A stretch of DNA of 64,000 nucleotides from Corbicula japonica (GCA_038501625.1 JAZAYU010000887.1:1-64000), one strand, 5' to 3'. Positions 32,767-46,157 are shown, numbered from the stretch's first letter. Numbers and translations: made by a program. Notes: generated by a model not told the origin, from the sequence alone.

Positions 32767-35700
32767 ATGCGTGTGGCCTTATTTGTTTTATTGGCCGTTG
32801 TTGTAGGACTTGTCGTGTGGATCGAGCCCAGATCTTCGAGCTCAAATTCAAGCCAGGCTCGCTGAACTGAAGGCTAAGCGTGGTAAGTTTCTTTGTTTTA
32901 TATTTTTGACATTGGTTGCGTAATACGCCAGATATATTCTTATAAGTTTTAAAACAGTTTGAAATTAATTCAATAAAAACTTGCCAACTTTCATATTAGT
33001 GAACATATCAGTGATAATGTGAAATTATAAAACTACAAGTCATGTAATAACATACTTCTATTGATAAGTACAGATAGAAGTGTAGAATTCCAGATGTCAA
33101 TTTCCAACAAACAAATACGTTCTTGTTTATCGCCAATATAAGGATATTGCTTATAGTAAAAAACTCTAAACTATAGAAAATATAGAAGTTGAGAGACATA
33201 TCTCATCGATAAGCTAAGAATTTCCACTCCTCAAAATAATTTAAGGCCATAAAACGCCGAAGAAACTCGACTATTTACAAAACATTTATTTCAAAAGATT
33301 GTTTTACTTCAATCACAACTTGAACAAACTTTAATTTGAAAGATTCAATATTTTATTAAAACGCGTGTTTCATGAGCAAATGGACTAGAATAAATAATTT
33401 TAAATATTAATTGAATTTTTATTATTTTTGTTGATGTATCGTTGACTAATTATTTTGTTGAGTGCATAAGAATCATTCCCAAAATGGAAAAAAAGAAAAA
33501 AATGTTTCCCACTGTTGCATAATATTAGGCTTTAACTGGGGCCCGCCACGGGAAAAGGTGTCTTCGGACATACTTTCTAATATTTGACTTGTTACTACAT
33601 TTGGAAAGAACTTAGATGCAACTATTATTTTCTTAATTAAATGAAGATTTTATTACACATTTTGACAATATAATATTTTACCGATATGCATATTAAGTAA
33701 TGTCGCCTGCTCCGAAGGTACTAGTACCTTTTTCCCGCGGCGCGTCCCCATATAACATGGGCTCTACAACATTGATAAGAATTTTCATCCGCAATTACAG
33801 TGCCCAACATAAAGATTTGCATACTTCTTGCATAATTATTTAAATATTTTCTTACTTCGTGGTTGTTAAGTGCTTTTCTTAACAAAAAATATTTTGTAAA
33901 TCACAACTGAACCCCGTAACAGTTTTTAAAGATACTGATATATGCTGCATAATTACGTGTACTTTACTGTTTGTAAAATGTCTTTTCTGTATATTGTTTA
34001 ACTATGTTTGCTCTGCCTATAGAGGTGGGAGGGGGGTGGAAATAAAAAATATATATCTATCTTTCAGTGTGTCTGTATGTCCGTCTGTCTATCTGTCTTC
34101 CCTGGTCTTGTCTTGTTTAAAGATTTCAAAAAACAAAAACAAACTCAAATGATTGTTTGCCGTGGCACATATTACCGTAGTTGTGTATTCAATACCTGTT
34201 GATTACAGTTAATCATAGGTATGCCTCGTCACATATTAAATAGACGAGCGCCAGCCACTTGCTGACGGGTGCATTTACTGTTTTGAATTTGGTCCCGTGT
34301 AAATATCGCACAGTACTGTAAAGTTTGATATTTTTGCATGTAACACGACACTAATATTAAAGCATTTATCTTTACCAGCCGATGGTCAAGACCCAGGGCC
34401 ACAGCCATTTCCTTCCGAAATGATGATGTGTGAGTATATATATAATGACGATTTAAAGGCAATTGGGCAGGGGAGAATTGTGGGTAGTGTAACCGGCAAG
34501 ACGTGCTTTTTTGACAGTGGACTAAATTTGAATAAATTTAATATAAATTGGACTTAAATGGATAAAAACAAAGTGAAAGATTTTCAGAAAGCATTCTCTC
34601 AGTGTGAGGTTGAACCACATATTAATTCTGGTGGATTTGTTCGTGAGAGTAGTGTAAAACGAGCAAGGCATTCAACCGGTTCAATGGGTGGGGTGCCGCC
34701 ATTTTCTCGCTCAGCGCAAACGAGCAACATGAATGACATATAAAGAACCTATCTATTGACGAAAAATTAAATATTTTATTAGATAACATGTTACAATTAA
34801 ATGTGATGAAACTCAGAACAGATAATATAGACAAGAAAAAGTAAAACAGTAACTTACTGTTTTACAGACGGTCTATTATTCACAGACAACTGAATAATCT
34901 CTCACAGAATTGTATTGCAATGTCTAGCCCATTTGTTGATTTGTTTTAATGATATTTTGAAAAAAAAGCTATCCAACCTGCATTCTGATTTCAAACCTTG
35001 CCTATCTGTATCACACTTGTCCTTTTCATAATTTTCCCTTTTTGATAGTGTTCTCACCACATATTATTTGCCTATCATGTATGTTTTGTTGATTTTGAAG
35101 AACAATTCAATATTCTATGATTTTTTTTCATTTTTAACCACTACTATGGGTTTCAATTACCATACCCTTTAGAATACAACTTCTTCCCCAATCTTTATGT
35201 AATATTTAGTGTTTACAAATTATATCATTTAAAAACAACAGTATCAATTTATTTTACCACAGAATTGATGAAAGTGATATTATGTCTTGAAGACATTCAG
35301 GCTTCCTCTAGTTCAGGCAAACTTAACTTTGGAACCTTTTTTTACATGATAGGGTAATCTTTTTAAATTAAGACTTCTTTTCTGGAATTTCATACTGAAT
35401 AGCTCATGATTTGACAAAAACATGAAAGCGTGTTTCATTCTGTTAAATAAACTTAAAAACAATTCTTTATACACAGAAAGTTTCATAAATTTATGTAAAA
35501 TACTCAATACACTATATTTTGCGAATTTCCAGAAAAATATTTAATAATAAAAATAACAAATGCTGAATTACCTTCAGATATATGTCAGAAATACTTTACC
35601 TCTCAGATATATGTCAGATATATGTCTCACTCAAAATTTATGTGTTTGGCATAAGCACTTTTAATGCAATAAATGTGATTGTTATTGTTTTTGTTTATGT

Positions 35701-38672
35701 ATAATTATCGCAACCCAAATGCTGCTTAAGTATATTTTATTTGCAAACGTTTAAGAAATTCATGCAAATAAACAGAAATACTTATAAATACCTTTATTCT
35801 GCATTAAATATTATGACGTCGAAATGTACAAAGAAATACTATGCGTAACTTTCGCGCTAACTGGGGAATCGGCATGTTTAAAATTTCATTTTAAATTCGC
35901 AATAGCAGGAAATAGACTAACAGTTTAATTAAATTTGCGGCATTTATACAAATTGATTGTGGGCCATTTTGGTAGAATAGATGAATATGGATAGATATTG
36001 GTGTTTTAAAGAAGGTTTTATTAAGTAATGATCATATCTTAGCGTTTCTTATACACATGAGAATAATAATGAAATAATAATAAAATTCGAATTATTTTAT
36101 TATTAGATTTAATGTGAAATTGTGTGGATTTGGTGTAGATTTTGGTGGATTTGGTGTATTTTTGGGTGGATTTTGCATAGATTTGGGTGAATTTGGGTAT
36201 ATTTGGGTGTTTCGTATCGCCGCAACGAATCAATGGAACGAAAAGATAGCATATCACTAACATGGACAACTGTGTTTTTCTCAGCAGTAATAAATGCCGA
36301 TCGAATATTAAAAACTAACTTTTGATTGATCGCAACAAGGTCAGCAGTCGCTAACAACGTTCACTCTTTTTTCAAGACTTTACAACACGCTGCTAGTCAG
36401 ATGACCTACTTTACTGTATTCCACTTTGGGGGGCATGCAAATTCATTTTTTGTTTCATTCCTCGTAATAATAAAATTGTTCAACACAAATCTATATGCAT
36501 CTTCTTTTAAATTATAAAGTTTAACAATGCAAAGTTTTCGATTCCTGCAATAAAGTTGTTTTTTTAGTTCTTAATCGCGAAGTCCACGACAGTCGAATTA
36601 ACATTTCTGCACATTGCGCATGCGCTATATTAAGCATGCGCATCTATCCAGGACACAATATAAAAAGACCTTCAATATATATCCAGACTAAGTAGCATTA
36701 ATATATTCCCGCTACCTAATACCGTCTTGAAAAACATGTGTATTTCAACTGTGCCACGCACGAGGTTCTCGACCAGCGATTACGACTGATCGAGTACAAG
36801 CAGATTGATATTGAGGCGCGACAAAGGGAATGTAATTTGTTAGTCTCCGGTACACAAGAAATCGTTGGAGAGAACAGCATTGACATTGTGAGTGAAATTT
36901 TCACAGAAAGACTTAAACTCCATGCTGACATTTTCCATATCACTCGTGCTCAGCGTATCGGAAGGTTGAATGTGACGCAACACAACACTGCCGATCCTGA
37001 ATCAAGTCATGTCACACGACATCGCCCTATATTAGTCACTTTAGCTCACCCATCGGAGGTATATCGTATCCTTGGCAAAGCGAAGGAATTGAAGGGTACA
37101 ACCATTGGGCTATCGAGAGATTATCACCGGGAGATTGCCGACGCTAGGCGCTCACTTTGGCCTGAATTTAAACGGCTCCGAACAGAGCATGGAGCAACTA
37201 AAGTTAAAATGGTATATCCAGCAGCTATCACAGTGAATGGCAAAATCGTTGAAACCCTCTTCCCAGAATGGCATTCTGTAATGTCTCAGTCTAGAGTCAC
37301 GGACGTTTCCGAACGAATCGTCAACACTCTAAAAAGTAAACAAGATGAATTAAGATGCTGCTTCGAAAACATTATGTCTGCTCCACCATCTGCTTCTTCA
37401 TCCCCTCGCCGTGCTCCCTACTCCAATTTGGATCACAGTACTGAGTTCGAAACTGTATCTGAATCGGAGATTGATACGGAGGACGAAATCCGCCAGGTCC
37501 GACAACTGGCTGTGCACAAGACCGCAAAAGTACACCATCCTTATCTTCCGTCAAACCGTGTACATATTGGCAAGGCAAGTTCCACCAAAAAGGGCAAAGC
37601 TACATCCAGATCTCAACACACTTCTACGAAGCAACCGCACATAAATCAACCTGCTGTCTCAGTTGTGGTGCGTCAGCCGATCGAAACAGGTGTGAGTCCG
37701 TCTACAAACTGTAAGCTACCACCATCCGGCGAGAAAGGCAATACGTAGAAATTTTAGGGACCAGTAGATTCCGATAATCTGATTTCGATATCTTCACGTA
37801 AACTGGAATTAAATGAATATGATTAAAAACCACCTGGAGATATACGTGCATGTACTTTAAATGTATATTGCATAATGACCCTGGTAAATATCCAGAATTA
37901 AGTTATTTAAGTAAACAATGACGACAACGTTGGCATCAGTGTATGATTGACGAGTACGATGTAATTATTAAAATACTCGACAGGTTAAATCCATACTGTT
38001 AATTAATGCATATTGATAACTTTGAAATTGGCTTTGTTCATGTGCGTGCTTATGCTGAAATATGGTGACTTTTTTTCTCTAACTCTAAAATTGTTGAAAT
38101 GTATTGCAAGTATTACACGAATTCCAAATAAGGTCATGTTTTAGTCACAGCTGATCGAGTACAAGGAAGATGATCTTTTTTCTCATATTTTCATTTCGAT
38201 CAAGAATGAATCCGAATACCTTTCAACCGTTCAAGCGATTTCATTTTAGCTAGTACTGACCCCCTGTACCGACTCCAAGTGCAATTTCTCGATTTAAACA
38301 TGACTTTATTTCGTATATTTTAAAATATGACATATTGTTTTGTTTATTCTTGCCAACACTCATAAAACTTTTTTCATTAATTCATTTTTGCTAGGAAATC
38401 ACAATGATTTTTATAGTACTTATCCGACAAGTTAACACTATATTAGTTTATATTTACCTTTGATCCCTTATATACCGTGTCTTCCTCACTTTCCATTTAT
38501 AATTTGATCTCGTGGTAGCAGAAATAGTGATCATCTAATTACAGTCCTGAAACATGCCAAAGTTTATACACATTATCAAGTTAAATTACCTAAATACTAT
38601 GCTGGTACCTACTCGAATGAAAATGACAATCATACTTATATTTTATCGCCAAAAACAATCTATCTTATATTA

Positions 38673-38726
<54 letters not shown>

Positions 38727-39388
38727 TGATAAACATACAACCTGCAAGAATAACAGTCATTGACTTTCCTTTCTAAACAAAATTTAATATTTACCTGTTG
38801 ATAGCGCTCCTTATTATTTCGTAAGCTGCACGCTTTTCTTGCCATACAACTTTACAACTGATTTCATCGACTGCACAAGTCTTCATTCATTCATGACTCG
38901 ACCACGTGAGCAATACAATAGCTTTACTAAAATCAAACACGTGACGTATAATAGTATACATTTTCTTTAAACATTACCTTGATCACTGTAAGCCACAGAA
39001 GATAAATATATTTTGGAACATAAGGTTCTATTTTGTGTGTTCATTATACGTCTTATTTGCACTTTGCTTGGTTTTTTGTGTGTGTTTTTTTTGTAATTTT
39101 GTCACTGTTCTTTTTTCTTATATCGGCAGTAGACCCACATGATGTAACTCTAAATATTTTGATATCACTCTACACTAATTCACAAAAAACTGTGAATTGT
39201 ATTCAATTGTTTCTACTTCTAGTTGTGTACGGGGCCATAAAACTCGTTCTTTTTATTCTTCTTTTTTTCTTTTATTTTTGACTGTATTAGAAAATAAGGT
39301 TCCCGGTTCATTATCCACAAAATTGTAGATTTCGCTATTATTATTACACTTTGTCTGTTGTTACTATGTAACCTTGACGTAATAAAGT

Positions 39389-39420
<32 letters not shown>

Positions 39421-42400
39421 GCTAACCAGGACTAATGTTTTAGGATGTTTCAAGAATACATGAAACACTGTTTGCACCACCTTAACAATGTGGCAACAAT
39501 ATTTGCGTGCTCATAACGATGATTGCACCATCTTATCTTTAAAGTAATAATGACTGTAAGCAAATAAAAAGCATGAATTGAAGGAAGTCTTTATGTTAAT
39601 CTTGGAAAAAACTGAATAGACCCATGTAGTGTTACGTCTCCTAAACCGAGACTCGAGTATTATATATTATAGACATATAAATATATGTTCTATATTCGTT
39701 CATTTGCAGAAAAATGTGAAAACTGGAGTATTATAATATATTATAGACATATTATATATACTATAACGTTCAGTTGCAGAAAATGTGAAAACTGGATATT
39801 AACAGTATAAGTTCAAGAATCCAAGTGTCTTACAAATATTTAAAGAACACACCCGATGAATTCACTTTGTTCATGCAGAATTGATATCGTTTTTAAGTAT
39901 AATTATTCATGAGATCAGCGTTACACTTGTTTGTCTTTCAGTCCTCTCTCTTATTGGCAAGTGTGAAGTTGACCGACGCCTTCGCGAACTGATGGGGAGA
40001 GATCAACGTAAGTAGTTTGAGTGATTCACGCTGCTAAGTACATGTTACCATTTTCACAAGTAATCTCATTTTGCACCGACAACAACATAGAGACTACCGA
40101 AAGTTTACGAAAGCCGTGGTTCAATCAGTATGTATGTCGGTGTAACGTTGTTAAACGACCCCCTTAGAAAAATGACCCCCGGTCATTTTTATATGTAATA
40201 GTGACTTACAGGTCATAATCTTAAGACTCATGAGCAGCGGTAGAAGTAGTAGGAGGAGGAGCAGCGGCCACAGCAGCAGCAACAACAACAGACCAGTCGC
40301 CATTTCAGCCAATCAGATGCTTGAGATTTCAGACTGGTTTCCAATCTCAACTTTATAACCTTCAGACCAGATGCATGAGATTTCAGACTGGTCTCCAATC
40401 TCACTTTTATGATCTTAAGCGAATATCATAGAAAATAACACATGATTTTTTGTCGCAGTGAGCACACATTAACATGATGCAAAACCTTTGTTTCTTGACT
40501 TTGTGTGCGTCCGTGTGTGGGGAGCGCGTGTTAGTGTGCATGTATGCGAGCACGTCTCCTTACGCGATTGAGTATATTGCAGTATTATATTGTTCATAAT
40601 TATTTCTGTTTCAGTTCCAGCAGGCATTTTGGCAGCGGCATGTCCCGCTGTTATGGATATTGCCGTTGACATGCTGGTAGGTAATCAGTGAAAAATGCGT
40701 TTTTTTATTTTGTAAAATAGAAAATATAAAAGAGTTCTATTAAAATAAATTGCTGAGGAATTTGAATTTTCATAGCTTCGAATCGGCTACAAATGTACGG
40801 CGACTTCTAAATAATTCTTTGTAATTTTTTTTTACAATTGTAATGCTTACTTAATTAAAAATAAAAATACGCCGATCTCATTCTTATTTAAAATAGAGAT
40901 TTACATTTATATATAATTTCAGTTTTCAACTTTCGTTCAAAAGTCATATATATCTTGTTGCATTTTGTTGTTATCGCGCCAATTTTCGTTTGATTCTTTC
41001 AGATGTTACTGTTATGCGGTAGCACATCTTTCTCATTTGTGTGATCATAATGACACCGGCTCCTGTTGTCGGCCTTTGGAAATATTGTTCCTGAATATAA
41101 CCAAAAATTGCAAAAAAATTTCGGGCCGATTTTTTCTAATTGGACTTTAAATGTGAAAAATCGACGAAAACTCGAAATTTTAAAACATCCCATTTTTGTT
41201 ATTAATTTAACAATTGTAAATAAATTTCTACTGTTTTTCCTATCAGCATGAAGGAAATCACTAACATGATCATTCTGTTTGGTTAAATTGTCTCTATGCG
41301 TCACTATTTTAGATCAAAAATAAAAAATACGGCGATTTTACGGCCATTGACAGACGGTCAAAAACGTGCGTAGATGGTGTTGTTTGCGACGTCATGTACA
41401 GTGATAGTATTTATAACTGTCAAAACCAATATCCATTTCGTATCAGGAATATTACAAACTTTCATTTGATACCAAATTCAACTATTTTCTTGAAAATATT
41501 TTTAAAGGTACATTCCACCTTAATCATTACAGAAAGGTAGCGTTGAGGAGATCTTGAATGCCGCGGCCTTCGTCAAGAAACACATACCTGTCTTTGTGTG
41601 TAAGAACTTTTTTGATCTTCAGTCAGATAATAGTTATACAGCGTTACATTGGATGATTTCTCTGATGTTTTCATTTGGCATTATACGAGTTATAATTGCG
41701 TCTAATTTCGAAACATAAAGTACCATACCAAAAATGTATGTGGATTAGGCGCCCATTTGTTCAAAGTAAGACCAAAATGATGAGGCGGATTACTCTTACC
41801 TTGAAATGCGATTAAATATTCGCCGTTGATTTAATTTTCGCTTTCAGATATCAAATCAGATTTAGTTTTGTCGTGGAATTTAAGTTCTTTTAAATGCAAT
41901 GAAGTGGTTGAACGAGTATATAATTTGTTATAAGTCGGACAGTAAGATCTAGCAATGACTAAGTGAATATCTTGTTTGTTTTTCAGGTAGCAACCTTAAA
42001 GCAGAAAGGGAGACTATTGCGTTTTTAATTAACGATGCCGGCGAAGATCGTAAGTTCTTTTATGTAAAGGACTGAAATATTCAGTAGTAACATACATCTC
42101 ATTCAGATAAATATAAATTAAAAAATCCAATCTTGTTTTATTTCTGCATAAGTAGAACTGAGTAGCTTAGGACAACTCCTGATTCCGCCACGTTTGTAAA
42201 TAATTATTTTATCGTATTCATGTAAAACATTTCAGCCGAAGAAGATACCTACTTGAATATCTCGCAGGACTTCGCAGATACTTGTGAGGACGTGTTGGCA
42301 AATATTGAAGATGAATTTATACCAGACTTGGAAAAGCTCCATGATGACTCGAACCCCGATCAGCCAGTTGGAAAATCCTTGGAGAATATGCTCCGAAGCC

Positions 42401-42982
42401 TTCTGCACCTTTCAAAAAAGGAAAAGGTACACACGTTGATTATTTGATTCGACAAGTTTCCATACTTAAAGTTAGTATTAGGAGCAACTAACTGTTCATA
42501 ACTTAAAAGTTGATGCCACAATCCGAATAAACTCGGTATTCTATTCTAATTGAAAATGGGCATAATTGTGACAAATAGAGTCAAAAGTTATGAAACTTGT
42601 TATGATAATTGTTATTGAGATGTCAGACAACTATGTTATGTTATGTACTGAGAAAAAGTGAACTTAAAAATGTGATGTTGACATCCGTCCGCCCGCACGT
42701 ATTCCCGCAAAAATGACATACCCCAATCTAATAACCAAGATAATCTGCTATAAAACTTTGCATTCAGCATCACTTACAACGCATCTCTTTAATACCAATG
42801 CATTAACAGTCCTACGATTCTTGTTTTTTAATGCGTTATGTAATCAGTTTTTGCAAATGGGGCATTTCGTTCAAACAAATAGTAATGAATTATTTGTTTT
42901 CGTTGATTTTGGTCTGATGTATTTGTTCCATTCAAGTGATATATTTCAGGTTAAAATGATTTGTTTTCTTTTACAGCGATAG
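32767..42982 (+). CDS. Eight-exon gene, secreted protein, unknown family
   Basis: Exons: 32767-32882, 34379-34429, 39942-40007, 40615-40676, 41533-41599, 41987-42049, 42236-42426, 42977-42982. All introns are GT-AG and the phases match throughout (1,1,1,0,1,1,0). The start MRVALFVLLAVVVG is a clear signal-peptide core, but the frame used by all other exons is shifted by one base: exon 1 beyond about 32810 reads DLRAQIQARLAELKAKR only in that other frame, which has a stop at 32804. One extra base in 32795-32820 explains this. With it discounted the product is about 206 residues, with four cysteines in the mature part (GKCEVD, AACPAV, VCSN, DTCEDV), helical, acidic and probably with two disulfides. 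No family was recognised. The introns hold a MITE, a LINE ORF1 unit and a fold-back element. Confidence 0.75.
33538..33749. mobile_element. 212-bp MITE in intron 1
   Basis: GGGGCCCGCCACGGGAAAAG at the left is inverted, with small changes, at the right (GGGGACGCGCCGCGGGAAAA when reversed), with CTTCGGA/TCCGAAG just inside. Confidence 0.65.
34558..34846 (+). pseudogene. Possible LINE ORF1 N-terminal fragment
   Basis: MDKNKVKDFQKAFSQCEVEP..NMNDI is followed after a frameshift by NLSIDEKLNILLDNMLQLNV, a Lys/Leu-rich helical stretch ending in TAA. This resembles the start of LINE ORF1 proteins before the coiled coil. It could be a separate fragment of the ORF1 family at 36738. Confidence 0.3.
34850..36110. 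other. Intronic AT-rich DNA, nothing recognised
   Basis: Part of intron 2 of the secreted-protein gene. Short tandem TCAGATATATG words occur at 35572-35620; otherwise no structure. Confidence 0.4.
36118..36215. repeat. Degenerate TTTGGTG-type tandem repeat
   Basis: About eight loose copies of a 10-13 bp word (GGATTTGGTGTA / TTGGGTGAATTTGGG) in the intron. Confidence 0.75.
36738..37748 (+). CDS. LINE ORF1-type protein (L1-like RRM fold), 5' incomplete
   Basis: The frame is open for 336 codons from a TAA at about 36718 to TAG, but has no ATG near its beginning, so the N-terminus is missing or spliced. A coiled-coil-like start (VLDQRLRLIEYKQIDIEARQ) leads into RECNLLVSGTQE, the usual opening of the ORF1 RRM-like domain. 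RPILVTLAHPSEVYRIL and LSRDYHREIADARRSLWPEF, then KMVYPAAITVNGKIV, follow the C-terminal-domain pattern. A Ser/Pro/acid-rich tail ends the protein. ORF1 proteins are RNA-binding chaperones of LINE retrotransposition. No ORF2 follows. It sits in intron 2 of the secreted-protein gene on the same strand and is otherwise undamaged. Confidence 0.7.
   Translation: MYFNCATHEVLDQRLRLIEYKQIDIEARQRECNLLVSGTQEIVGENSIDIVSEIFTERLKLHADIFHITRAQRIGRLNVTQHNTADPESSHVTRHRPILVTLAHPSEVYRILGKAKELKGTTIGLSRDYHREIADARRSLWPEFKRLRTEHGATKVKMVYPAAITVNGKIVETLFPEWHSVMSQSRVTDVSERIVNTLKSKQDELRCCFENIMSAPPSASSSPRRAPYSNLDHSTEFETVSESEIDTEDEIRQVRQLAVHKTAKVHHPYLPSNRVHIGKASSTKKGKATSRSQHTSTKQPHINQPAVSVVVRQPIETGVSPSTNCKLPPSGEKGNT
37749..38670. 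other. Non-coding, possible 3' UTR of ORF1 unit
   Basis: No reverse transcriptase or other coding signal follows ORF1. The DNA has moderate GC and no tandem structure until the ATT run. Confidence 0.35.
38671..38726. repeat. (ATT)n microsatellite
   Basis: About 18 uninterrupted ATT units, preceded by ATTAATT. Confidence 0.97.
39388..39420 (+). repeat. (TTG)n tail after AATAAAG
   Basis: GACGTAATAAAGTTTG runs straight into about 11 TTG units. A polyadenylation-like word followed by a simple repeat is the usual 3' end of several LINE groups and may be the end of the ORF1 unit that begins near 36.7 kb. Confidence 0.8.
40291..40421. mobile_element. Fold-back element, copy 3 (rearranged)
   Basis: The right arm of the 29787/31868 family (GACCAGTCGCCATTTCAGCC.. 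TTTATAACCTTCAG) is followed by a second, shorter direct copy of its outer part (GACCAGATGCATGAGATTTC..). The left arm is missing. It is located in intron 3 of the secreted-protein gene. Confidence 0.8.
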
Positions 42983-43346
42983 ATGAGCCAATCCGAAAAC
43001 TAGACCAGAACGCCTCGCGGAATTCAGCACCATATATATCACAGTAAATTAACTCTAAGACTATAAAGGAATATCCGTTGAAAACAGCCAGTTTCTGTCT
43101 TGAAGTGTATAATAATACATTGCTTTATAAAGCAATATTTCTCAGAACTACTGACATTTATTGCCATGGCTTTATTTAAATAATTAAAACAAAGACAGTT
43201 TATTAAGCGTTTTTAATAAGATTGTTTTGTATTTTTAGCAAATTCAAGTTTTTATTAATCTAGCGGGACTGATTTGCCTCTGGCTGTTCAGTTTTGTTTT
43301 AAACATGTAAAATACATCAATTATATAAACTTACTCAAAATATTGG

Positions 43347-43352
43347 AATAAA
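43347..43352 (+). terminator. Poly(A) signal of the secreted-protein gene
   Basis: AATAAA about 365 bp after the stop codon at 42982; the nearest canonical signal downstream on this strand. Confidence 0.5.
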
Positions 43353-43379
43353 CAGCAAGCATTATATGTTATGTATGTT

Positions 43380-45140
43380 GTTGTTTTTGACAGGGTATGC
43401 AAGGATATATTCATATACTACGTCTAGAAACCGTCTAGAAACCAACGTCTGCCGTACGATATTTGTTTTGGCACATTTTCAATAATTTTATTAATAACAA
43501 CTTTAAATCAAAGTATTAAAAGTACAGAAAACAAGCGAAGCTGGTTTGCTTATTGCTTTATACACGGAACCAGTCCCATGATTCTCAAATCCAGTGCCGT
43601 ATTTAAGTGAATATCACAGGCAGACAAACTTAGATCTGTCTGAAGATGAAAATTGTGGCTTGAATCAAAGCTTATGAAAGGATATCTAGTTTTGCCTTCG
43701 TAGTTTGCATAGGTATAGGAAGGAAAGAATACAGGTCGCTGAACAGGCAAACGAGTAAGAAGCTTGTTTAAGGGCCGTCTTCAGTCGTCATTGCACTGTC
43801 ATCGGTAGAAAATAAAATATCAAACCCTCTGTAACGGCAAAATACTGTTTGATAAAGCTTTTTACACAATATCGTTATTAATATATCTTCATTTTACATA
43901 CGTTAAAAAAGTTAGAACAGCAAAGGAAAAAGCTATACCTAAAATTTCCCTAACTTCTATTTACATCGTTTTTTTTAACGTTTACCATCATAAAACCTGC
44001 GCATACACAACAACATAACTAGTATCCATTACTTTTTAATTAAGAAAACATTATGTTTAAGGAAATTCCCAGCGTTCAATGCTTTCTTTTTATCCGTTTT
44101 CCTTTTATTTCAAAAGTTACACACAAGATTCGTTTTTATCAGTTCTATGTAATTTAGTGTTCATGCGGGGTTCTTTAATTTGGTTTTGAGCCAAGAGACA
44201 CCCGATTCACTTATGGATTTCCTGAATTATGTTTCTAAACCTTGCGATATTAAACGTTCGCGTATTCATTTTATTATGTGGACCAGCAATTTGTATGCGC
44301 AAAAATTGTTGAATAGTGTATCAAACTTAATAGAGAAAATGTGTTTGTTTTCCCTCCTTCCGTCTTGAAAGTTATATAATGGTTGAAATTATTTTTGAGC
44401 CAATGACAATGCAGTATTTTTCAAATATTTCAAACCTTAATTCTCATAAAGTCGCGCGTCTGAAATGTGTTTGTTATAGGTCGATTTCCTCTCCATAATA
44501 TAAATTTTATTGATAAACATGTATAGTTCGTCGACGATCTTCTACAGTGTTCAAGGAGGCGTGACTTAGAAAGTCTGAAAAAGGAAAATCTTACAAACAT
44601 TTTAGCTTTGACTTGTTTGGCTTATGATAATCCTCTTAAATTTCTTAACTCTTTATTTCATATATTACGTCTGTTATTACATAGGCGACCAGTTTAGATC
44701 AAGATCATGGCATCTGATCAGTATTTTACAATTTTTGTCACAAATAACCTAGTGAATCTAACAGGGAGAAGTGATCAGACTACACGGATGAGCCCGTTGA
44801 TCCGGAATAAGCTATTTTACCATGCTATAAAATTTTTCTTAACAAATAAAGGGTAAAATGGAACTTCCACGGTTGAAACCTTGTTACTCAAAGCAATGAT
44901 AGTATGCTACACAGGTTTTTTTTCCCTGAGAATCAGTAATGTTCACATGGTGTTTTCAGATAAAGAAATTTCATAATTAACTTTCTAAAATATTCTCTCA
45001 GTATGTTTACGGGCCCTTGAATGACAAAACTACTTTCACTTTGACTATTGATTTTTGCATACCCATATATGGTTATTTAGGAGGCGACTGTTTTGTCAGT
45101 TACAAAAATAATTTCGACCATTATATACGTCATAGTTTTT
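43380..45140. other. Intergenic, no gene recognised
   Basis: AT-rich. Short open frames at 43550-43750 (-) and 44180-44368 (+) have no domain, no splice context and no conserved copy in the window. Confidence 0.45.
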
Positions 45141-45143
45141 TTT

Positions 45144-45215
45144 GAGGCTTGTATGAAAAATTAAACGGTCGCCCAGCTGCGCTGGGCCTGACCGTTTAAT
45201 TTTCATACAAGCCTC
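45144..45215. repeat. 72-bp near-perfect palindrome
   Basis: GAGGCTTGTATGAAAAATTA..GGTC is mirrored by GACC..TTAATTTTCATACAAGCCTC; the apex GCCCAGC-TGC-GCTGGGC is itself a stem with a three-base loop. Confidence 0.95.
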
Positions 45216-46157
45216 TAAATGAACAATAACCTATACATATTTCTGTTTCCATTTGCATGGGAAAATGCTCAATGGCAGTCTTACAAATAGCTAGTAATTA
45301 ATCAGTAGTATGTGTAATGAGCTATTGGTTTTAACCCCAAAATTATATGAAAGTTTAATGCACACATGCAACACCGCCACACAAAATCCATTCCTACAAG
45401 ATACAGAAAAGTGTCATCCCTGGAATTCAGTTATTGAATTAACAAAAACATAAGGTAACATATTTAAAGGGGCAAAGCTTTTGACATTTAGGCAGAAAGG
45501 GACTCTTCAAAAGGGACAGGGAGTCCCACCCTGCTTTCACATTCTAAAGATACATCAATAAATGAAGCACACAACCTGTTGTGATCACACCCGTATTATT
45601 ATAGTAATATTGAACTAAAATGGTAGAAAAACTCCTACTTTATCCCTACTCTTTAATGTCAAAAACTGCTACATTGCCCTACTTTTATAATAAAACTTGC
45701 CCTACGTTCCCCCTATTTTTTTGGAAGAGGCAGTAAAAAGCCTGCATATAGTTCTACTTCGTAAACAATCTTTCATTATCATCCAGATGGACAAATGTCA
45801 AGTCACTGACCAAGATAAATATCAAAATATTATAGGCTTGGTTTTATTGACCCTGTTCGTGGGCAATTATGATGCTTTATTATTGTGATTCTAATTATGT
45901 CATCGGGTTCATATGCATTAATTCAAACTTTATTTTCAGAGGTAAGGTTTAGGGTTTTGTCCCGCCTTGTCTTGTAGGTACTGTAGCTTTTATCTCATTG
46001 GCATGTGTGTGTTGTTTGAATGTATATTTTAGGCCCTGAATAGAGATATAAAGCACTTCTAACTTCCATATTTCGAACCACCCGGTTTGAAATGGCGCCC
46101 AACATGTGGCTTGGCCAGCGACCCTGGTGAATTGGAATTTCCATATATATACATGTA
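45216..46157. other. Intergenic, no gene recognised
   Basis: No coding or repeat structure was established apart from short AT tracts. Confidence 0.4.
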
